A stretch of 64,000 bases of DNA from Silurus meridionalis (taxonomy: Eukaryota > Chordata > Actinopteri > Siluriformes > Siluridae), in contig NC_060890.1 in assembly GCF_014805685.1 (NCBI RefSeq), positions 21,077,500 through 21,141,499 of the forward strand, written 5' to 3'. The notes under the pieces are model-generated. The model saw nothing but the letters and a program-made list of their open reading frames with translations. It was not told where the DNA came from and searched no databases. The translations under genes were made by a program, and so were the position numbers. The number at the start of each line of letters is the position of its first letter. The stretch's first letter is position 1. Positions 55,750-64,000 of the stretch are shown in pieces.

Positions 55750-58492
55750 ATGCGGATCACAAATGAGAATTCCATACCGGATCGGTCGAGGCCCGAGTTA
55801 ACAACGACCGCCACAGGTATCATTAGCCGACAGGGTACCGGTGGAAATTGGGCTACTGTTGGCCGAAGGAGGAGAAGGAGAGGAGGAAGACGTCTACAGA
55901 GACGGCAGGGAAAGGAGCAGTGTAGGAGAGTGGAGGTTAGGGTTGGTACTTTAAATGTCGGTACTATGACGGGGAAAGGGAGAGAGATAGCTGATATGAT
56001 GGAGAGGAGAAAGGTAGATATGCTGTGTGTTCAGGAGACCAAGTGGAAAGGGAGTAAGGCCAGGAACATTGGAGGTGGATTTAAACTGTTTTATCATGGT
56101 GTGGATGGAAAGAGAAATGGTGTAGGGGTGATTCTGAAGGAAGAGTACAGTAAGAGTGTAGTGGAGGTGAAGAGAGTTTCTGATAGGGTGATGATCGTGA
56201 AGGTGGAAGTTGAAGGATGATGATAAATGTCATCAGTGCCTATGCTCCACAAGTTGGCTGTGAGATGGAGGAGAAGGAAAGATTCTGGAGTGAATTAGAT
56301 GAAGTGGTAGATGGTGTACCTAGGAAAGAACGGTTGGTGATTGGGGCAGACTTTAATGGGCATGTAGGTGAAGGAACAGAGGTGATGAGGAGGTGATGGG
56401 TAGGTATGGTTTTAAGGAGAGGAATGTGGAAGGGCAGATGGTGGTAGATTTTGCTAAAAGGATGGAAATGGCAGTGGTGAACACTTATTTTAAGAAGAAG
56501 GAGGATCATAGGGTGACGATAAGAGTGGAGGAAGGTGCACACAGGTGGACTATGTGCTATGCAGGAGATGCAACCTGAAGGAGATTGGAGACTGTAAGGT
56601 GTTGGCAGGGGACAGTGTAGCTAGACAGCATCGGATGGTGGTCTGTAGGATGGTTTTGGAGGCGAAGAAGAAGAGGAGGAGAGTGAGGACTGAAAGAAGA
56701 ATAAGATGGTGGAAACTGAAGGAGGAAGAGTGTAGTGTGAGGTTCAGGGAAGAGGTCAGAGAGGCTCAGTGGTGTTAAGGAGGTGTTGGATGATTGGGCA
56801 ACTACTGCAGGAGTGATGAGGAGGCAGCTAGAAAAGTACTTGGTGTGACATCTGGAAATAGAAAGGAAGACAAGGAGACGTGGTGGTGGAATGAGGAAGT
56901 GCAGGAGAGCATAAGGAGAAAGAGGTTGGCAAAACAGAAGTGGGATAGACAGAGTGATGAGAAAAGTAGGCAGGAGTACAAGGAGATGCGGCAGCAGGTT
57001 AAGAGGATGTGGCGAAAGCCAAGGAAAAGGCATATGAGGAGCTGTATGAGAGGTTGGACACTAAGGAAGGAGAAAAGGATTTATACAGATTGGCCAGGCA
57101 GAGGGACCGAGCTGGAAAGGATGTACTGCAAGTTAGAGCAGTAAAGGATGGAGAGGAAATGTGTTGACTAGTGAGGAGAGTGTGTTGAGAAGGTGGAGGG
57201 AGTATTTTGAGCAGCTGATGAATGAGGAAAATCAGAGAGAGAGAAGGTTGGATGATGTGGAGTTGGTGAAGCAGGATGTAGATAGGATTAGTAAGGAGGA
57301 AGTGAGAGCAGCGATTAAGAGGATGAAGAGTGGAAAGTCGGTTGGACCAGATGACATACCGTAGAAGCGTGAGATGTTTAGGAGAGATGGCAGTGGAGTT
57401 TTTGACCAGATTGTTTAACAGGATTTTGGAAGGTGAGAAGATGCCTGAGGAATGGAGAAGGAGTGTGCTGGTACCGATCTTTAAGCATAAAGGAGATGTG
57501 CAGACCTGCAGTAACTACAGGGGAATTAAGTTGATCAGTCACACCATGAAGTTATGGGAAAGAGTAGTGGAAGCCAGGTTGAGAGAAGAGGTGACCATCT
57601 GTGAGCAACAGTATGGTTTCATGCCGAGGAAGAGCACCACAGATGCCTTATTTGCTTTGAGAATGTTGATGGAGAAGTATAGAGAAGGACAGAAGGAATT
57701 GCATTGTGTATTTGTGGATTTAGAGAAAGCGTCGACAGAGTGCCAAGAGAGGAGTTGTGGTATTGTATGAGGAAGTCAGGTGTGTCAGAGAAGTATGTGA
57801 GGGTGGTGCAGGACATGTATGAGGACAGTGTGACGGCAGTGAAGTGTGCAGTAGGTACGACAGACTGGTTTAGGGTGAAGGTTGGACTGCATCAAGGATC
57901 GGCCCTGAGCCCTTTCCTGTTTGCAGTGGTGATGGACAGGTTGACGGACGAGGTCAGACAGGAGTCTCCTGGACTATGATGTTTGCGGATGATATTGTGA
58001 TTTGTTGTGAGAGTAGGGAGCAGGTTGAGAAGAGCCTGGAGAGGTGGAGATATGCGTTGGAGAGAAGGGGAATGAAACTCAGTAGGAGTAAGACAGAGTA
58101 CATGTGTGTGAATGAGAGGGAGGGCAGTGGAGTGATGCGGTTGCAGGAGAAGAGGTGGAAAAGGTGGAGGAGTTCAGGTACCTGGGGTCAACAGTGCAAA
58201 GTAATGGAGAGTGTGTTAGAGAAGTAAAGAAAAGAGTGCAGGCAGGGTGGAGTGGTGGAGAAGAGTGACAGGAGTGATTTGTGATAGTAGGGTATCTGCA
58301 AGAATGAAAGGGAAAGTTTATAGGACTGTGGTGAGACCTGCGATGTTGTATGGATTAGAGACTGTGGCATTGAGTAAAAGACAGGAGACGGAGCTGGAGG
58401 TAGCAGAGCTGAAGATGTTAAGGTTTTCGTTGGGCGTGACGAGGATGGACAAGATTAGAAATGAGTTTATTAGAGGGACAGCGCATGTAGGA
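55750..58492 (+). pseudogene. RTE copy 2 endonuclease-RT, frameshifted
   Basis: The order is as in copy 1: basic N-terminus, TLNVGTMTGKGRE, VQETKWKGSK, GADFNGHVGEG, DYVLCRR, QHRMVVC, then NYRGIKLISHTMKLWERVVE, QQYGFMPRKSTTDALFALR, GLHQGSALSPFLF and MMFADDIVICCES (about 57973-58010). Frames change at the same sites as in copy 1: after GHVGEG, before DYVLC, in the linker near 57145, after VFVDLEKA and before the FADD box. It also has private changes, for example near 57005. The frame ends at KIRNEFIRGTAHVGC, where L2 sequence starts. Confidence 0.85.
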
Positions 58493-59708
58493 TGTCTATA
58501 TCCGATGCAGAGAAGCTCGTCCATGCGTTCATGACCTCCAGAATAGACTACTGTAATGCATTACTAGGTGGATGTCCTGCGTCATTAATAAACAAGCTTC
58601 AGTTAGTCCAGAATGCAGCAGCCAGAGTTCTTACAAGGTCAAGAAAATATGATCACATAACCCCAATCCTATCGTCCCTACATTGGCTTCCTGTTAAGTT
58701 TCGAATAGACTACAAACTATTACTTCTCACTTATAAAGCACTAAATGGTTTGGCTCCCATGTATCTATCCAGTCTTTTAACACGCTACAATCCGCCACGC
58801 TCCCTGAGATCTCAAAACTCTGGGCTTCTAGTTGTTCGTAGAATAGCAAAGTCCACTAAAGGTGGTAGAGCATTTTCACATTTAGCTCCTAAACTCTGGA
58901 ATAGTCTTCCTGACAGTGTTCGGGGCTCAGACACACTCACCCAGTTTAAGTGTAGATTAAAAACATATCTTTTTAGCAAAGCCTACACATAACACACATC
59001 ACATATCATAACGTTGTGCTCCAGAACATCTGATCACATGCACATTATCAACTTGTGCTGTTAATATCATGAACAGCAGCTACGCTAATTCCTCTCCACT
59101 GCTTCTCTTTCTCTCCCCATCCCGAGACACCCTGAGGTTTGGCCAGCTCCAGTCACGTCCCACCTCGTGATGATTACGGACCTTGAAGAAGTAGATGCCG
59201 AACTCGCAAACATCCCGAACCATCTAGAGACGTACCAGTGCCATTTGGATCCCGCTACATGTGTGGAGTTTTGACATTGGACCTCCTGGAGTGTTTAAAG
59301 GCTCTGGCATGGAGAAGCTGATGCTGGATCTGTGATGACAAATGCTGAGCTCATAAAACTCGGAGCTACTAACCATACTAACCATATATATACTGTATAA
59401 GACTGCAGAAAGAACATCACTTATAATCTTATACTCCAGTAATCATGTTAGTTCTCACTCTCCAGTGTTCTGTATTGTTGAAAGATTTATGATCAAACTC
59501 TTGATGTCACCCAAATGAGGATGGGTTCCCCTTTTGAGTCTGGTTCCTCTCAAGGTTTCTTCCTCATAACATCTAAGGGGAGTTTTTCCTTGCCACAGTC
59601 GCCACTGCTGCTCATCAGGGACAAATTCACACCATTCACCATCACTGTTGATTTGTGTAAAGCTGCTTTGAAACAATGTCTGTTGTGAAAAGCGCTATAC
59701 AAATAAAC
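58493..59708 (+). mobile_element. L2 3' fragment inside RTE copy 2
   Basis: The fragment is nearly identical to 10718-11930 of the first L2: an open frame (58492-58992) covering the C-terminal part of the RT region ([18 protein letters not shown] to [14 protein letters not shown]) and the whole 3' UTR to gcgctatacaaataaac. The L2 cttga tail is absent; the sequence passes at about 59709 into ctgagacggatatgaaat and then RTE 3' sequence. At the left joint both elements share TGT. Confidence 0.88.
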
Positions 59709-59790
59709 CTGAGACGGATATGAAATATGGAGACGGATGATCCGCTGTGGCGACCCCTAATGGGAGCAGCCGAAAGATGAAGAAGATTAC

Positions 59791-60492
59791 AGCTTGCTCT
59801 TACACACAAATACATACAGACATATAATACAAAACAAAAACAGTCCAAAACTGATTTCAGCCACATACTGAGTCGACGTTTTCTGTCTTTGTTGCGGTTG
59901 TGTGGATTCAGGCACTGCTGGAGAGGAACTGGAATGTGAGTATAACTCAGAGAGTTGTAAAAACCTCATTTAAACTTTCACCATTTCGACAGGCATTTTT
60001 AGACACTGGCTAACTTACCTGTGTAATGTATATTTAGCTAACTGTGGGGGGAGGGGTTTTGGGGCAGCGGTGGAAACAATTTTTTAACATTTACCGGTTC
60101 GTTCACTTTTTATCCACAACTAATCGATATCTAACGCTAGATCACTTTCTCACGCGAGTTGCTGATCGCGTGCAGTAAAAACATGATTTTAACCAGTTTC
60201 ACTGCATTTAGGCTTTCACCTGGCTGGCTGCAAGCAGCGTTTTTTCCAAGAAGATAGCGGGAACACGTGCAGCTGTTTTATGTGGTTTACCACGGCCTAT
60301 TGTATCTGGTAAGTTCCTTTAAGACAACGTAAGCGAATATGTGTATCTTAAGATGTGTATGTGACTTAAAATGCCCTTTATTAGCTAATTCTCCGTGAAC
60401 TAGCAAAATAATAAATGTGATGTCAGTGTTCAGACATTTCCAGTCTGTTAGGTTTCATAAGGTAAATGTTGTAAATGTTTGCTCATTTGCAG
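59791..60492 (+). other. Upstream region and possible untranslated exon of the C2H2/SAMD3-like gene
   Basis: There is no coding signal. A consensus splice donor, CTG|GTAAGT, lies at 60309/60310. A good acceptor (tttgctcatttgcag) ends at 60492, so an untranslated first exon ending at 60309 and a second exon starting at 60493 are plausible. Confidence 0.45.
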
Positions 60493-61227
60493 GAAAATAA
60501 AGAGAAATTCTTTGAGTTAAGTCTAAAGAAACAGATTAAATAATGGTTTGGAAGTGCAAGTATTGTCCTTTTAGCTGTGAAAAAAGAGCACAATTGTTTA
60601 ACCATTACAGGCTAAAACACGGAAGTTATACCAGAACCGAGCCTTTTCCTTGTTTACATCAGGAATGTCTGTGCACATTTAAATCATTAAATGCACTAAA
60701 AGTTCACCTGTCCCGCATTCACACAAAAACTCCAGATCAGCAACAAAGTACAGATATACCAACTAAGTTTAGTTGTCTGTCGTGTGGATTTACAGAGTCT
60801 TGTTCAGAGAGTGACTTTTTCACTCACCTGCATCAAGCACATCTAAAAGTAAATCATAAAGTCAGATGCCCTTATGAAGACGTAATTTTGAAAGCAGTGT
60901 TTACTCCACATTCAAAGCACACAAGAGTAAGGTACACAAACAACAGATCTCAAAGAGGTTTAAATCAGAAATTGTTGGTGACAATATTATAAGCCATGAC
61001 AGTAATGCTTCACAAGAGCAGATGTCAGATGCTAATGATATTGAGGACACAGAAGAGTTGAATGAGGTAACAATGTGACCTGCACGATTTAGAAAAACAG
61101 CTTGAGCACAACTTGACATCTTTACTACTAAAGATGCACACTGTTTTGCACATACCAGAGAATGCAGTGCAAGATGTGATAGAGCAGCTCCGTCAAATCA
61201 ATAAGCTCTCCATGTATGCATGTAGAC
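60493..61227 (+). pseudogene. C2H2 zinc-finger N-terminal exon of a fish multi-copy gene, frameshifted
   Basis: ATG at 60543 opens MVWKCKYCPFSCEKRAQLFN, a C2H2 finger. A second finger (PCLHQECLCTFKSLNALKVH) and a third (FSCLSCGFTESCSES with a later H..H pair) follow. The fourth begins VRCPYED, then loses a base at about 60881/60882. The other frame continues with the expected FKAHKSKVH and an acidic stretch to ELNEVTM. A second frame change near 61077 leads to DLEKQLEHNLTSLLLKMHTV and EQLRQINKLS at about 61206. I know this arrangement from uncharacterised multi-copy fish proteins. Two frameshifts make a full product unlikely. Confidence 0.62.
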
Positions 61228-62757
61228 CATGTATGCATTTAAAGCATACCCAACGAAAGAAGATTTTGAGACTGTTGCTAAGGCTTTAGTGCAAACACAC
61301 CCATGCCTTAAAGAAACCGGGTCACCCTCTGGCTGGAACGGTTGGAAGAATAGCCTTAAGTTCAAAATGAATAATTATAGAAACAAAATGCGGCAGCTGG
61401 GTCGACTTGATGTTACTGCCAATGGTGGCAAGCGAGGAAGTGACACTACAAATGGCGATCCTCCCAACACACAGATCAAGAAGCCAAAGAAAGAGGAAAT
61501 AAATGTCCTGCCTGATTTTCCAGAGGGGATGAATGACCAGAACATGGAAGTAGCTCGTGAGGTTCTGGTCAATGAAATGATGAAGACAAAGCCAAAGGAA
61601 TCCCTGGTTAAGAAAGAGATGGATGTGACATTTGCTTTTCGCAGAAAGGAGATTGTCAAAGAGAAGCCTGCCATTAGCCAGCTGGTGCATCGTTGGCCAG
61701 CTCTTTTTTACAGAAAATCAGGTTTGTGTTAAGTGTCTACATATCATGTAGTGTTGAGTGTGTCAGATTAAAACAGTGTGAACATTGACTGATGCATTGT
61801 TTGCCATGTTTAAGGTTTCTTATGAATTTGAGTGGTAGGGAAAAATCTCAGAGAAAACTTCTTGGATGCACTCCAAGCCTCATGGACCTCTTCAAAAAGA
61901 AGAAAGGCCTTACTGGTCAGCTTTTGGCTGAACTTTTATGCCAGACAAAGGTAAGTTAACATATCTACATCAGTCCTGTTTTCCTATGAAGCGTTTCCTT
62001 TTTATGAAGATTTTTTTTACCTCTGCATTCTCTATTCTCATAATTTTATCTCCTATTTCCAGTTTATTTTTTCCTAATCTCTTCTTTTAATTTCTTGTAA
62101 ATTACAGTCAGTATCCTTATAAAGTGTTTTATTCAATGTCCACTATCGTCTAGACAACTGTGTCAACAGACGTCAGATGCCTTTGTCTTCGGGGACTTCC
62201 GATCATCTTGGGCGATGATCATTCTGCTTTCTTCAAGACCTGCTTTGTAAGCAAATTCATTTTTTTTGATGCATGTTCTTTGTTTTTATTTTATTTTCAA
62301 ACCATTAATCAGGACTATGTGCTACAGATTTATTCAGTATTTCAGACTTGGACTTTTTTCAATTTATTTTTACCATAAAATTGTCTGTATGTTTAATCAG
62401 TGGCATGAAACACACGCTAACTAACACACGATTGTACATTTGTTTCTCTGTAAGGACACAGCTGACAATGACTTGTACAGGCAAACTCCAGTGGGATTGC
62501 TTTTCATCGGTGAAGAGAACCTTAAGCTGAACCCATCCAAAGTGGGAATCATCTTGGAAGGGAATGTGGTGATGGATGACCTGGCCAACCTTCCTCAGGC
62601 CTTCTGAGTCCTTTTTGGACTCATATATGCCCTGCACCTGGACTATCCCAAATACATGAAAAACACTTTTTGCTTTGTTCAGCAGGTGATGTTGAACCTG
62701 GGTAAAAGTGAGCTGGCACCCAAAATTCAGACTCTGAAAAACCAACTTACAGTGTAA
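61228..62757 (+). pseudogene. SAMD3-like C-terminal exons with one in-frame stop
   Basis: Exon 61229-61721 encodes YPTKEDFETVAKALVQTHPC, LKFKMNNYRNKMRQLGRLDV and ISQLVHRWPALFYRKSG, as in sterile alpha motif domain-containing 3-like proteins (no SAM domain is visible here). Further exons follow: about 61815-61950 (MDLFKKKKGLTGQLLAELLC), 62154-62246 (CLRGLPIILGDDHSAFFKTC) and 62455-62757 (PVGLLFIGEENLK, then VGIILEGNVVMDDLANLPQA). The last three are in phase 0 with proper AG/GT borders. TGA at 62605-62607 interrupts the last exon; conserved coding (FGLIYALHLDYPK) continues to TAA at 62755-62757. I cannot state the function. Confidence 0.68.
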
Positions 62758-63235
62758 AGAGGTGTTGTTACACTATTTCTCCAGATATGAGAAATATTGT
62801 TTGTTCTTTTAGAAAAGCGACTTGTTTGCACTGTTATGCCCTTTTTATATTTTATGTTATTGGATTGGCACTGATATATCTAGTTTCATTCAGATTAACA
62901 AACCCAAAACTGTGAAAAAGCCAGTTTTCAGTGTAAAGTGCTGTTCTAACTCATTGCACTACTGCTCCAGATACCAGGTGCCTAATTTTTTTGTTTGTTG
63001 TTCTTTTAGGAAAATGTTGTGTTTGCACTGTTATGCACTTTTTCTATTTTATGTTATTGGATTGGCACTGATATGTCTGGTTTCATTCAGATTAACAAAC
63101 CAAAAACTGAGGAAAATCAGTTTGCAGTGTTAAGTGGTGTTCTGAATCGTTGCACTACTGCTCCTGATACCAGGTGCCTAGTTTTATGTTGTGCTTTTAG
63201 AAAAACAACCTGTTATATGTATGTTCACAATAAAG
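62750..63235 (+). repeat. Tandem repeat of about 190-197 bp over the stop codon and 3' UTR
   Basis: Two full units and one partial unit are visible. cagtgtaaag-like starts lie at about 62750, 62939 and 63125. The internal motif tggattggcactgatat recurs at 62861 and 63058 (197 apart). The first unit overlaps the last codons and the stop of the SAMD3-like frame. Confidence 0.85.
63229..63234 (+). terminator. Polyadenylation signal AATAAA
   Basis: aataaa in ttcacaataaagcattttac lies just after the tandem repeat, about 470 bases after the stop. It suits the end of the C2H2/SAMD3-like transcript. Confidence 0.6.
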
Positions 63236-63400
63236 CATTTTACCCCTAACTGGGGTGTTTTCAACAAATGTTTCATCTGATTTCTTGATCTGAATAAGTA
63301 TTTATAATGCACCAGATTAAAAACTGAAATAATAATTTAATGATGGGGGTGTTGATGATGTCTGGAGTAGTGACATGAAATGAAAGGAGCAACATAGATT
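63236..63400. other. Intergenic, nothing recognised
   Basis: A short AT-rich stretch between the gene end and the last repeat. Confidence 0.5.
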
Positions 63401-64000
63401 GCACACTATGGACAAAAGTAGTGGGATACCACACTTAATTTTTACATTAAATCAGACCCATTGCCACAGGTGTATAAATAACGAAATAACTAAAAATTTA
63501 AAATAACTGTCATTCTTAGGAGCCCAGTGAAAGCATAGAAAGCATTAAAACAATTTCATCCGTGAAAGATATTCCATGGTCGCCGGCAAGTAGTTTTATT
63601 AGGAAGTGGAAACATTTAGAAGAAACCAAAGCAGAATCGAATCACTGAGTGCTGAGGCGCATGGTGCATACAAGTCACCACCACTCTGCTAAGTCTATAG
63701 CTGAACAGTTAATATTTCCATTGGTATTATTATCATGACAAAAACTGTGTAATGGGAGCTCCAAGGAAGTGTTTCCATAGCCCAAGTATATAAACCAAGT
63801 ATAATGCAAGCATCGGACGGAGCAGTAAAGCACGCTGCCATTAGACTCACCCCACACTATATACACTGTAGAATTTGGTGGAAGAGGGAAAATAGTATGG
63901 GGGTGTTTGCTTTATTGGATACATAGGCGAAGATTCCCACAGAAACACTCCAAAATGTTGTGAAAAGCTTTACCAGAAGCTGCGAAGAACCAAATCAATA
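63401..64000 (+). mobile_element. Tc1/mariner-like repeat, cut by the window end
   Basis: The left end, cacactatggacaaaagtag followed by tgggatacc, is of the kind seen at the ends of fish Tc1/mariner elements. Near 63800-63990 a decayed frame reads ASDGAVKHAAIRLTP and MGVFALLDT (stop) AKIPTETLQNVVKSF, phrases I associate with this repeat family. The right end is outside the window, so the superfamily and coding status remain uncertain. Confidence 0.5.

Larger units (their letters stand above)
55628..59790 (+). mobile_element. RTE-clade LINE, copy 2, with an L2 segment replacing part of the RT end
   Basis: The 5' end (aacccagccatta, about 55631) and 5' UTR match copy 1. The coding region follows to 58492. 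L2 sequence then occupies 58493-59708, after which the RTE 3' end (gagacggatgatccgctgtgg and the agccgaaagatgaagaag tail) runs to about 59790. About 330 bases of RTE are missing at the L2 segment. No target duplication is apparent. Confidence 0.88.

Overview
The window looks like teleost fish nuclear DNA. It is AT-rich, full of long dinucleotide repeats, and carries L2, Rex1-like and RTE LINEs, Tc1, hAT and piggyBac DNA transposons, a DIRS-like element, two Ty3/Gypsy elements and a class I-type endogenous retrovirus (ERV), a mixture typical of ray-finned fish. The genus cannot be fixed from sequence alone. Host genes are sparse: one minus-strand exon resembling the N-terminal part of SYDE1/SYDE2 (about 636-1363, with a frameshift), and a decayed plus-strand multi-exon gene with C2H2 fingers and a SAMD3-like C-terminus (60.5-62.8 kb).

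From 2.1 to 3.65 kb lie short repeat fragments (L2 tail, LINE 3' UTR, hAT end, Tc1 end). From 5.8 to 25.6 kb there is one Rex1-like LINE into which others were inserted. An L2 LINE (6.19-11.94 kb) lies in it, with an antisense full-length RTE LINE (6.54-9.68 kb) inside the L2, bounded by a 14-bp target duplication. An ERV (12.71-24.63 kb) follows, itself split by a hAT element (17.77-19.34 kb) that carries a Tc1 foldback element.

From 26.2 to 39.7 kb a DIRS-like fragment is followed by a piggyBac relic. The piggyBac is split by a Tc1 element (29.27-39.11 kb), which is split in turn by a Ty3/Gypsy element with 1.38-kb LTRs (30.29-38.52 kb). A truncated RTE copy (39.94-41.75 kb) and tandem repeats come next. 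From 43.2 to 47.9 kb, on the minus strand, a DDE-type transposase-like gene relic is followed by a DUF4806-like accessory gene relic; a nest of hAT elements interrupts the transposase.

A second Rex1-like LINE (minus, 47.9-55.56 kb) is split by a Gypsy element (50.16-54.87 kb) with a SCAN-like gag and integrase upstream of reverse transcriptase, the Gmr1 arrangement. From 55.6 to 59.8 kb a second RTE copy has an L2 3' fragment replacing part of its RT region. The C2H2/SAMD3-like gene ends in a tandem repeat that begins at its stop codon. The last 600 bases are a Tc1/mariner-like repeat.

Almost every coding region is broken. The most informative patterns are frameshifts shared by two RTE copies but absent from a third, the RTE-L2-RTE chimera, loss of flanking sequence wherever a Rex1-like LINE was the insertion target, and the paired transposase and DUF4806-like genes.
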